A DNA stretch of 14,510 nucleotides from Actinomycetota bacterium (GTDB taxonomy: Bacteria; Actinomycetota; UBA4738; G016210805): NCBI GenBank assembly GCA_016210805.1, contig JACQTL010000110.1:1-14510 (forward strand). The letters run 5' to 3'. The translations under genes were made by a program, and so were the position numbers. This document shows, in pieces, positions 1 to 6,721 of this stretch (positions are counted from its first letter, which is position 1; each line of letters opens with the position of its first letter). The notes under the pieces were generated by a model. It ran no database searches. It was not told the origin of the DNA and saw only the letters and a program-made list of their open reading frames with translations.

Positions 1-2
1 AG

Positions 3-974
3 AGCCCCGCACGCGTGGAGTGGGTCCTGGCCGATCCGGACGGGGCCGAACGGCTGAGGAGCCTGCTCGCCGAAGAAGGACCGGTCGGGATGGGGTCCGG
101 GGAGGGGGGGCGAGCGGATGGTGGCTTCGTCGCGCCCCTGGGCTCGAAGGAGCCATTCGCCGGCCTCCTCGGCGCCGTGCCCGTGCCCGACCGGCCGCTC
201 TCCCATGCCGACGAGGACCTCCTCCGGGCCGTGGCCGGACAGATCGGCGTGGCCCTGGACAACGCCCGGCTCCACCGCGACGAGCGTGACCGACTCAGGT
301 CGTACGTCCAGGAGGTCACCCGGGCCCAGGAGGAGGAGCGCAAGCGACTGGCCCGCGAGCTCCACGACACGGTGGCCCAGGACCTCGTTCGATTGGTTCG
401 GGGCCTCGACGGCATGACGGAGGCCCCCGCCGCACGAAGCGACGAGATGACGGCCGGAGACCTGAGGGGCCTCGGGGGAGCCATCCTGGAAGACGTTCGC
501 CGGGTCGGACGGGACCTCCGGCCGACGGTCCTGGACGACCTCGGACTGGTCGCCGGGCTGGAGTGGCTCTCCTCCGACCTCCGGGTCCGTTCGGGGATCG
601 AAGCCACGTTCCGCGTTTCCGGCCGGCGCCGGCGGCTGCCGGGAGAGGTGGAGCTGGTGCTCTTCCGGATCGCCCAGGAGGCTCTGACCAACGTCGAGAA
701 GCACGCGGGGGCCGGCACCGTCGCCGTTCTGGCCCGGTTCGAGGCCGGATCGGTGCGGCTGGTCGTGGAGGACGACGGACGGGGTTTCGAGCCGGCGCGC
801 AGCCATCGCCTCGCCCGGGAGGGGCGATTCGGCCTCGTGGGGATGGAGGAGCGAGCTCGCCTGGTGGGCGGGTCGATCGACGTGCGTTCCCGACCGGGCG
901 GTGGAACCGCGGTCTCCGTGGAGGTCCCCCTCGGTCGTGGCCCCCAGCTCCCCGAGCAGGTGCCCGAGCTGTGA
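3..974 (+). CDS. Sensor histidine kinase, GAF plus HisKA_3/HATPase_c (5' truncated)
   Basis: The C-terminal part of a NarL/DegS-class histidine kinase, which would autophosphorylate on histidine and pass the phosphate to a response regulator. Counting the GTG at 15 as residue 1, residues 1-85 look like the end of a GAF sensor domain (the pattern around LSHADEDLLRAVAGQIGVALDNARL is typical). A short coiled linker leads to the HisKA_3 H-box ERKRLARELHDT, with the phosphoacceptor at His117. The HATPase_c domain follows, with an N-box (Asn226 in EALTNVEKHA), a G1 box (EDDGRGF, 252-258) and a G2 box (GLVGMEER, 273-280). No transmembrane segment is visible in this part. The frame stays open to the window edge (codons for S-P-A-R precede the GTG), so the true start and the rest of the sensor are probably upstream. 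It converges on the DUF4389 gene with only 24 bp between stops. No response regulator is present in the window. Confidence 0.9.
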   Translation, partial: SPARVEWVLADPDGAERLRSLLAEEGPVGMGSGEGGRADGGFVAPLGSKEPFAGLLGAVPVPDRPLSHADEDLLRAVAGQIGVALDNARLHRDERDRLRSYVQEVTRAQEEERKRLARELHDTVAQDLVRLVRGLDGMTEAPAARSDEMTAGDLRGLGGAILEDVRRVGRDLRPTVLDDLGLVAGLEWLSSDLRVRSGIEATFRVSGRRRRLPGEVELVLFRIAQEALTNVEKHAGAGTVAVLARFEAGSVRLVVEDDGRGFEPARSHRLAREGRFGLVGMEERARLVGGSIDVRSRPGGGTAVSVEVPLGRGPQLPEQVPEL

Positions 975-1002
975 GGCGTCGTGGATCGCCCGGGAACCTC
1001 AC
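971..1002. repeat. Short inverted repeat spanning two convergent stop codons
   Basis: GTGAGG at 971-976 and CCTCAC at 997-1002 are exact inverse complements, and each arm contains the TGA stop of one of the two converging genes. The loop is 20 nt and there is no T-tract. It could act as a weak bidirectional terminator, but a 6-bp stem of this kind can arise by chance because both genes end in the same TGA context. Confidence 0.25.
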
Positions 1003-2390
1003 CGGGGCCCGGCCGCGGCCCGCCGGGCGGCCAGCACGAGCAGGAGGACTCCGCCGGCCAGCAGCACGGCGCCCCCGGCCAGCAGGCCGACCCCGATCCA
1101 CGGGAGCGCGGGGACGGTCGCACCGATGTCGGCATCCACGTCGACGCCCGCGCTCCCGTCCTCGTTCATCACCACGATCGTCCACGAGCCCGGAGGGGGC
1201 TCCCAGAGCAAGGTCATGGTCCCCGGGCCGGAGCTCGAGACGTCCCAGAACCGCTGGTCTCCCGGGGGAGTGGATGGGGCGCCGCCCTCGTGGACCCCGT
1301 AGCGGGGGTGGGCGAAGTCCCGGACCGTCGCGTGGGCCACGCCGGCCAGGTAGCGGTCCACGTCGGCCTGGGGGCCGATCCCCACGAACACCGGGCCCCC
1401 GCTCGAGGCGGTCACGCGGAGGCGGACCTCCCCGACGATCGCCGAGGCGTACAGCCAGTTGGGCCCCTGGACCCGCACGTCGATCCCCTCCTCCACCAGC
1501 GCGTGGCCGCCGGTGGCGAACCGCTGCGTGGGCGTGGTCAGGAAGCCGTCGGCGTCCCGCCGGGCGGCATCGGCCCACAGGGCCACCCCGCCTCCGCCCA
1601 CCAGGCCCATGGCCGTCAGGCTGAGGAGCGCCCCCACGACGACGGCCACGACCCGGCCGGCCGTCCATCCTCCGGGCCGGGCCCGGGCCGCCGGTCCGGA
1701 CGGCGGCGGGGGCAGGGGAGCCGTCACGCCCGGCTCCGCGCCACCGAGGTCCAGCCGGAAGGGCGGGTAGTCGTCGGTCAAGAGTGCCGCGTACGCGGCC
1801 ACCCGGAGCGCCCACCTGTTCAACCCGACGACCAGGTCGAAGATCCCGCCCGGGTAGCTGCCGGAGAACAGGAGCACCACCCCGGCCACCAGCACGAGGA
1901 TGCCGATCAGGCCTCCGCCCGCGCTCCATTCGAGGTGTCCCTGCCTCCATCCGAACCAGGCCCCCCCGCCGACCAGCAGCGCCACGACGATGTAATGGGG
2001 GATGGCCAGCAGCCACCACTTCACCAGGGCGAGCCCGCGCGAGAGCGACTCCGGGTAGGCGACCTCGTAGCGGGCCGGGTAGTCCGGGACGTCGGCCAGG
2101 GTGAACGGCGGGTACCGGTCCGTCCCCAGGGCGCCGTAGCCGTAGTAGGAGACGCGCCACGTCCACCGCAGGACCCCGACGTTGAACTCGAAGATGGCCC
2201 GCGGATAGCGCCCGGTGAACACGATGGCCACCAGCGCGACCAGCCACAGCACGGCGAAGGCCAACCACAGGAACACCAGGACGATCACGTGCGGGATCAA
2301 GAGCACCCACTTGACCAGCCAGAGCCAGCGGGAAAGGTCCGTGTCGAGCCGGGCCTCCATCCTCGCCGGATACGTGGTCTCGGTGGACAT
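999..2390 (-). CDS. Membrane protein with two DUF4389 repeats and an extracytoplasmic domain
   Basis: A 463-residue membrane protein of unknown biochemical role. It has two DUF4389-like units, at about residues 20-100 and 117-212. The repetition is visible directly: WLVKWVLLIPH matches ALVKWWLLAIPH, and each unit ends in a GxYPxxIFxxxVG segment and then DxYPPFxL. Each unit carries hydrophobic helices (about 25-59 and 121-177). A Pro-rich linker (223-240) leads to a transmembrane helix (about 246-272), then a domain of about 155 residues probably outside the membrane, and a final helix (about 430-455) with a short basic tail. From memory, the outer domain (YLTTPT-like start, then VFVGIGP and VVMNEDGS) resembles a family of small actinobacterial membrane proteins that also occur without DUF4389. 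The ATG at 2390 is chosen because GAGGGGTGA lies just upstream and the Met begins the first repeat cleanly. In-frame extension further upstream has no coding character. Confidence 0.85.
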   Translation of the reverse strand: MSTETTYPARMEARLDTDLSRWLWLVKWVLLIPHVIVLVFLWLAFAVLWLVALVAIVFTGRYPRAIFEFNVGVLRWTWRVSYYGYGALGTDRYPPFTLADVPDYPARYEVAYPESLSRGLALVKWWLLAIPHYIVVALLVGGGAWFGWRQGHLEWSAGGGLIGILVLVAGVVLLFSGSYPGGIFDLVVGLNRWALRVAAYAALLTDDYPPFRLDLGGAEPGVTAPLPPPPSGPAARARPGGWTAGRVVAVVVGALLSLTAMGLVGGGGVALWADAARRDADGFLTTPTQRFATGGHALVEEGIDVRVQGPNWLYASAIVGEVRLRVTASSGGPVFVGIGPQADVDRYLAGVAHATVRDFAHPRYGVHEGGAPSTPPGDQRFWDVSSSGPGTMTLLWEPPPGSWTIVVMNEDGSAGVDVDADIGATVPALPWIGVGLLAGGAVLLAGGVLLLVLAARRAAAGPR

Positions 2391-2425
2391 CGGAGGATCA
2401 CCCCTCGCGCTCGATCGTCGCGGCC

Positions 2426-2431
2426 AATCTA
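2426..2431 (-). promoter_or_regulatory. Candidate -10 element for the DUF4389 gene
   Basis: On the minus strand this reads TAGATT, which keeps the conserved T, A and final T of a sigma-70-type -10. It lies about 35 nt before the ATG, giving a leader of roughly 29 nt. I see no convincing -35. The cyclase gene has a similar TAGGTT at almost the same distance from its start, which mildly supports both. Confidence 0.3.
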
Positions 2432-2462
2432 GGCGAGGCCGGCCCGGGGTGGTGGGGGGCGA

Positions 2463-2476
2463 GGGGTCCTGACCCC
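2463..2476. repeat. Palindrome GGGGTC-CT-GACCCC upstream of the DUF4389 gene
   Basis: Perfect 6-bp arms separated by 2 bp, about 75-85 bp upstream of the DUF4389 start and 52 bp beyond the cyclase stop. The spacing is too tight for an RNA hairpin, so a protein-binding dyad is more plausible. The 137-bp gap between these two minus-strand genes holds no other recognisable element apart from the candidate -10. Confidence 0.25.
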
Positions 2477-2527
2477 GGAGGGCGAACGGCGGAGGGGAGC
2501 CACCGATAGCGCGAACCCGGCCGGCCC

Positions 2528-5500
2528 TCAGCCGGTGACCGCACCGGTCGGGGCCTCCGACCGGGTGAGCGCGTCGAGGCGGTCGAGGTAGGGTCGGGCC
2601 CCGAGGCGCTCGAAGATCTCCCGGGCCTCGTGGAGCAGGGGACCGGCCTGATCGGCCCGGCCCCTGCCGGCCAGCCACTCGGCGTGCTCCAGCAGAACCT
2701 CCGCCATCGAGAACAGGAAGGACCCCTCGCGGAAGGTCTCCGTCGCCACGCGGAACCCCGACTCCACTGCGTCGTCCTGGCCCCTGGCGGCGGCGATCCG
2801 GGCGGCGAACCGGGCCCCGTGGCCCCGGAGGTACGGCGTCAGCTCGCCCGGCCTGAGGCGCTCGACGATGGACAGGATCTCCTCGGCCTTCGCGGCGTCG
2901 CGCAGCGCCAGCGCCGCATCCATCCCCTCCACGAGCGACTGCTTCATGCTCCAATGGTTGACGCCCAGCTCGCCGAGGTAGGCGAGGGCCGTCTCGGACC
3001 TCTCGAGCGCCTTGGCGTTACGTCCCTCCATCCGCAGGAGCACGGCCTCGTTGACCGCCACGCCCGCGATGCCCTGGGGATCGTCGGCGTCCTCGGGGCC
3101 CACGCGCTCCAGCCAACGACGAGCCTCCTCGAGGTCGCCCCGTCGGGCGTGGATGGCCGTCATGTCGATCAGGTTCAGCCTGATGAACGCGGGGAGGGAC
3201 CCCACCTCCTCGACCCCACCGATCGCCCGAGCCGTCCGCAGGGCGTCGTCCCACAGGCCGGAGAAGACCTGGAGGCTCATCTGCCCGGCCAGGAACGAGA
3301 GCTCCGCGCCCCTGGCCCCCACCCTCCGGGTCAGCTCCAGGGCCCGCTCGGTAACCTCGAGGGACTCCTTCTGCCGGTCCTGCATGTCCAGGACCACCAG
3401 CAGGTTGTTGTACGAGCGCAGGGCGACGTCGATCAGGCCGTTTCGCAGGGCGACGTCCAGGGCATGGCGGACGAGGACCGTGGCCTCCTCGAGGCGGTTC
3501 CTGGGCATGAGGGTCAGGGCCCGCGTGTTCAGGGCGTTTGCGAAGACCTCGGGCAGCTCCAGGGTCTCGGCCAGCTCGAGGGCCAGCTCGGTGGGCTCCC
3601 TGGCCTCCTCGTGGCGGCCGGAGAGCGAGAGGAACCGGGCGAGCTGCGCGGCCACGGTGGCCAGGTCGGCGTCGGGCTCCTCCTGCTCGGCCAGCACCGC
3701 GTGTGCGCTCCGCATCCGCTCGACGGCCGCCCCAGCGTGGCCTTCGTGGAAGTCGAGCGTGGCGATGTGGGCCGACACCCGGGCCGCCGCCCTGCGATGC
3801 CCCCCCTCCACCAGGATCCCCTCGGCCCGCTCCAGGTGGCCCCTGGAGGCCTCCACCCGGCCTCCGATCCAGGCCATGAGCCCGGCCCGCTCGAGGAGCT
3901 CGGCCTGACGGAGGGCGTCGTCGGCCAGCCCCACGGCCTGCTCGAAGTACCTCTGAGCCTCGGCGGTGGCGGCCAGCGACGCGGCCCTGTCCGCAGCGGA
4001 GGCTAGGCGGTCCAGGGCCGTGGCTCTGATGTCGGCGGCGTCCGGAGCGTCGGGGGCCAGGTCGTAGGCGGCCAGGTAGTGGGACGCGGCGACCTCGACC
4101 ACGTCCTCCTCCTCCCGGCCCACCGTCCGTTCCAGGAACGTGGCCACGGCCAGGTGGCGGGCCTTGCGCTCCTTCTTCGACAGCGTCTCGTAGGCCACCC
4201 GCTGAACGAGGTCCTGGAGGAAGCCGTACTGCCCACGCTCGGGGGAGCGGGGGTCGGCCTGGACGCCGAGGACCTCCTTGCGGACCAGGGAGGACAGGAG
4301 CGGCTCCACGGCGTCCTCGCCCATGCCGGTGATCGAGGCGACACCGGCCCGGGTGAACGTCTTGCCAAGGACCGAGGCGTCCTGGACCAGCCGGCGCTCC
4401 TCGGGGGTCAGCCCGTCGAGCCTCGCCGCGATCAGGGCGTGGAGCGTCTCCGGGACTTCCAGCGCCTCGATGGGGCCCGCGGGGCGGTACCCGTTCCCCT
4501 CCTGCACGAGGAGGTCCCGGTCGAGGAGCATGCGGACGGTCTCCACCGCGTACAGCGGGACGCCCGCCGCCCTCTCGAGGATCCGGGCCCGGAGGTCGCC
4601 GGGCAGCCCGGGGACCAGGCCGGCCAGGAGGGCCTCCATGGCCTCGGGGGCCAGGGGCTCCAGGTGAAGCGACGTGGACGAGCGCCGGCCCACCCCCCAG
4701 CTCGGCCGGCGCTCGGACAGCTCGGGTCGCCCGTGCACGAGGATGTAGATCGGGTGGCTCCTGGACCAGTCCAGGAGGTACTCGATGAAGTCGAGGAGCG
4801 AGGGGTCGGCCCACTGCATGTCCTCGAACACCATGACCACGGGGTACCGTTCGGCCAGCCGCTCGAAGAACCGGCGCCACGCGCCGAACAGTTCCTCCCG
4901 CTCGGTGGCTTGGCGCTCCTCGATCCCGATCAGGTGGGCCAGGCTGGGCAGGGTCCACCGGCGCTCCTCGGGATCGGGCACGTACTGCTCGACGGCAGCG
5001 GCCAGCTTCTCCCGGGCCGAGGCCTGGTCCTCGCCCTCCAGTATCCCGGCCCGCCCCCTGACCATCTCGGCCAGGGCGAAGTAGGTCACCCCCTCGCCGT
5101 AGGCCAGGCACCGCCCGCGGTGCCAGAAGGCGAAGTCGGAGAGGCCGTCGATGTACTTGAAGAACTCCCAGGCCAGGCGGGACTTGCCAATCCCCGCCAC
5201 GCCAACCACCGACACGAGCTGGGCGGTCCCCTCGCCCACGGTGACGTGGAACAGCTCCTTCAACAGCCGGAACTCGCGATCCCGACCGACGAAGGGGGGT
5301 TCCAGCCCGGCCGACCTCTGCGCGCCGCGGACCCCGGCCACCACCCGGAGGGCCCGGTGGAGGGGGACGGGCTCCGCTTTCCCCTTCAGCCGGTGCGGCC
5401 CGGCGTCCTCGTAGGCGATCGCCGCCTCGGTGGCCCTGCGGGTGGACGCGCCGACCAGGACCGTGCCGGGGTCCGCCTCGGCCTGTATCCGGGCCGCCGT

Positions 5501-6127
5501 GTTCACGAGGTCACCGGCGACCATGCCCTGTCCCTCGGCTCCCACGGTGACCGCGGCCTCGCCGGTGAGAACCCCGGCCCGGGCCATCAGGTCGGGGGCA
5601 CCCACCTCGCTCCCCAACGTGGCCACCGCGGCGGTGAGGTCCAGGGCGGCCCGCACGGCGCGCTCGGCGTCGTCCTCCTGGGCCGTGGGCGTCCCCCACA
5701 CCGCCATCACGGCATCGCCGATGAACTTCTCGATCGTGCCGCCGTAAAGCGACACCACGCGGCGGGCCACCTCGAAGTAGCTGGACAAGAGCTCGCGGAC
5801 CTCCTCCGCGTCGCGCACCTCGGACAGTGGGGTGAACCCCACGAGGTCGGCGAACAGGATCGAGACCAGGCGCCGCTCGGCTCCCGGAGCGCTCCGCTCG
5901 GCCTCCGTCACCGTGGCCGGCGCCGGACGGGGCTGGACGGTGGCCAGGCCGGGGACGGTGGCTGACGGGGCGGCCCCGGGGAGCGAGGAGCCGCAATCCC
6001 CGCAGAACTTCGCCGCCTGGGGGTTCGGCGCTCCGCACGTCGGGCACAGCACCGCGAGCGCCGTCCCGCACTCCATGCAGAACTTCCGACCGGCCTCGTT
6101 GTCCGTGCCGCAGTTCGAACAGACCAC
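2528..6127 (-). CDS. Zinc-ribbon / class III nucleotide cyclase / AAA ATPase / TPR signalling protein
   Basis: A 1199-residue cytoplasmic signalling protein. Two zinc ribbons at the N-terminus are shown by CxxC pairs at 3/6, 17/20, 28/31 and 42/45. A class III cyclase homology domain covers about 84-262, with metal-binding Asp94 (FADLVGF) and Asp138 (EKFIGDAV), the substrate Lys134, and the transition-state pair Asn209 and Arg213 (VNTAAR). The position that usually holds the second purine-selecting residue appears to be Met202, so cyclase activity or specificity is uncertain. A STAND/AAA_16-type ATPase follows, with Walker A GVAGIGKS (309-316) and Walker B VMVFED (Asp436). From about residue 700 to the end the protein is alpha-helical with TPR-like repeats, probably for protein binding. 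The start is GTG, preceded by GAGGGG at good spacing. This architecture is common in Actinomycetota and Chloroflexota; the ligand and partner are unknown. Confidence 0.92.
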   Translation of the reverse strand: MVCSNCGTDNEAGRKFCMECGTALAVLCPTCGAPNPQAAKFCGDCGSSLPGAAPSATVPGLATVQPRPAPATVTEAERSAPGAERRLVSILFADLVGFTPLSEVRDAEEVRELLSSYFEVARRVVSLYGGTIEKFIGDAVMAVWGTPTAQEDDAERAVRAALDLTAAVATLGSEVGAPDLMARAGVLTGEAAVTVGAEGQGMVAGDLVNTAARIQAEADPGTVLVGASTRRATEAAIAYEDAGPHRLKGKAEPVPLHRALRVVAGVRGAQRSAGLEPPFVGRDREFRLLKELFHVTVGEGTAQLVSVVGVAGIGKSRLAWEFFKYIDGLSDFAFWHRGRCLAYGEGVTYFALAEMVRGRAGILEGEDQASAREKLAAAVEQYVPDPEERRWTLPSLAHLIGIEERQATEREELFGAWRRFFERLAERYPVVMVFEDMQWADPSLLDFIEYLLDWSRSHPIYILVHGRPELSERRPSWGVGRRSSTSLHLEPLAPEAMEALLAGLVPGLPGDLRARILERAAGVPLYAVETVRMLLDRDLLVQEGNGYRPAGPIEALEVPETLHALIAARLDGLTPEERRLVQDASVLGKTFTRAGVASITGMGEDAVEPLLSSLVRKEVLGVQADPRSPERGQYGFLQDLVQRVAYETLSKKERKARHLAVATFLERTVGREEEDVVEVAASHYLAAYDLAPDAPDAADIRATALDRLASAADRAASLAATAEAQRYFEQAVGLADDALRQAELLERAGLMAWIGGRVEASRGHLERAEGILVEGGHRRAAARVSAHIATLDFHEGHAGAAVERMRSAHAVLAEQEEPDADLATVAAQLARFLSLSGRHEEAREPTELALELAETLELPEVFANALNTRALTLMPRNRLEEATVLVRHALDVALRNGLIDVALRSYNNLLVVLDMQDRQKESLEVTERALELTRRVGARGAELSFLAGQMSLQVFSGLWDDALRTARAIGGVEEVGSLPAFIRLNLIDMTAIHARRGDLEEARRWLERVGPEDADDPQGIAGVAVNEAVLLRMEGRNAKALERSETALAYLGELGVNHWSMKQSLVEGMDAALALRDAAKAEEILSIVERLRPGELTPYLRGHGARFAARIAAARGQDDAVESGFRVATETFREGSFLFSMAEVLLEHAEWLAGRGRADQAGPLLHEAREIFERLGARPYLDRLDALTRSEAPTGAVTG

Positions 6128-6160
6128 GCTCGACCCCTCGCTCGCTCGTCGGCGCGGACG

Positions 6161-6190
6161 AACCTAGCGGACCGGCCCCGGTGCCGTACA
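6161..6190 (-). promoter_or_regulatory. Candidate promoter of the cyclase gene
   Basis: On the minus strand TGTACG (6185-6190), an 18-bp spacer and TAGGTT (6161-6166) lie about 34 nt before the GTG start. The -10 is fair and the -35 weak. The -35 falls in the loop of the 6172-6199 hairpin, so a terminator for the GYD gene and this promoter may overlap. Confidence 0.3.
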
Positions 6191-6199
6191 GGGGGCCGG
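6172..6199 (-). terminator. GC-rich hairpin downstream of the GYD gene
   Basis: CCGGCCCC (6172-6179) pairs perfectly with GGGGCCGG (6192-6199) around a 12-nt loop, beginning 37 nt beyond the GYD stop. There is no T-tract on the minus strand, so it would be a U-less terminator of the kind often proposed in high-GC actinobacteria. It could also be a chance pairing at this base composition. Confidence 0.4.
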
Positions 6200-6236
6200 C
6201 AGGAACCCGGTTACCCGCTCCCTCCCGGCCCTCGGA

Positions 6237-6557
6237 TCAGCCGCCGGGAGGGCGCCAGTCGACCTCTTGCCGCGCGGCCTCGTCCATCTCCTCGGGCGAG
6301 AGGAGCACGGTCGTGGAGACCCGGACCCTGCCGCTGGCCGAGGTGGCCAGGCTGAAGGCGGCCGCCTTGGTCGCGTCGGGGAGGTCGGCGATCGTGATGA
6401 CGTCGGTGCCCCCGAAGGCGAAGTAGAAGCCCTCCAGCGTGCCCCCCAGGGCCTCGACGGCCTTGCGGACCACCTCCCGGCGGGCCGACCCGCCCTCCTG
6501 CCTGATCCCCTGCACGCCCTCGGCGGTCAGGGATGCGCCGAACATGTACTTGGGCAT
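6237..6557 (-). CDS. GYD-domain protein
   Basis: A 106-residue soluble protein matching the GYD family (about 90-105 residues), a small ferredoxin-like alpha/beta fold with no assigned reaction. The family pattern is visible: an N-terminal strand beginning MPKYMFGASLT, a helix, a central FGGTDVITIADLPD where the usual G-Y-D appears as G-T-D, then a helix and a strand containing VRVSTTVLL. The ATG start is well supported by AGGGAGGGGG about 5 nt upstream and by a good promoter 20-50 bp before it. It has no signal peptide and no membrane segment. It is divergent from the subtilase gene and lies 109 bp upstream of the cyclase gene on the same strand. A hairpin and a candidate promoter in that gap suggest the two are not simply one operon. 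Confidence 0.85.
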   Translation of the reverse strand: MPKYMFGASLTAEGVQGIRQEGGSARREVVRKAVEALGGTLEGFYFAFGGTDVITIADLPDATKAAAFSLATSASGRVRVSTTVLLSPEEMDEAARQEVDWRPPGG

Positions 6558-6583
6558 CTCGCCCCCCTCCCTGCGTCCGGCCC

Positions 6584-6613
6584 ACTATCGGCCGCGGCCT
6601 CCGGCACGGTCAA
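6584..6613 (-). promoter_or_regulatory. Promoter of the GYD gene
   Basis: On the minus strand TTGACC (6608-6613), an 18-bp spacer and GATAGT (6584-6589) give four or five of six matches to the sigma-70-type consensus at each box. Transcription would start near 6577, about 20 nt before the ATG. This is the best promoter match in the window. Confidence 0.55.
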
Positions 6614-6624
6614 GCGCGCGCCGC

Positions 6625-6637
6625 TGGAGGACCTCCA
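6625..6637. repeat. 13-bp palindrome in the divergent promoter region
   Basis: TGGAGG-A-CCTCCA is a perfect palindrome with a single central base. It lies just upstream of the GYD -35 and about 50 bp upstream of the candidate subtilase -10. A further single TGGAGG half-site occurs at 6662-6667. It is placed like an operator shared by the two divergent genes; no regulator is identified. Confidence 0.35.
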
Positions 6638-6684
6638 TCCTGCCGGGTCGTATCGGGAGCCTGGAGGTTCTTTGCCCCGGATGT

Positions 6685-6690
6685 CATACT
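6685..6690 (+). promoter_or_regulatory. Candidate -10 for the subtilase gene
   Basis: CATACT (6685-6690) would place the transcript start near 6697, about 22 nt before the proposed CTG start. The -35 region (TGGAGG, 6662-6667, 17-bp spacer) is poor. Moderate at best. Confidence 0.3.
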
Positions 6691-6704
6691 TCTCCGGGTC
6701 TGGG

Positions 6705-6721
6705 GGAGGGGGACGGTCCTG
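6705..6721 (+). promoter_or_regulatory. Ribosome binding site and CTG start of the subtilase
   Basis: GGAGGGGG at 6705-6712 lies 6 nt before CTG (6719-6721). Between 6533 and this CTG the frame contains no ATG, GTG or TTG. The next GTG (6773) would remove most of the signal peptide. The CTG therefore decides the start. Confidence 0.6.

Noticed and set aside
316..2310. Long minus-strand open frame (about 664 codons) antisense to the kinase and overlapping the DUF4389 gene out of frame
   Set aside because: Arg/Pro/Gly-rich composition with no domain; a shadow caused by high GC. The DUF4389 frame holds clear domains and repeats.
2630..5965. Two long plus-strand open frames (458 and 628 codons) antisense to the cyclase gene
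   Set aside because: They mirror the codon pattern of the cyclase gene, show no motif, and have no ribosome binding site or promoter.
6533..6718. N-terminal extension of the subtilase to ATG 6533
   Set aside because: It would put a Pro/Arg/Gly-rich stretch before a good signal peptide, run across the divergent promoter region and overlap the GYD start on the other strand.
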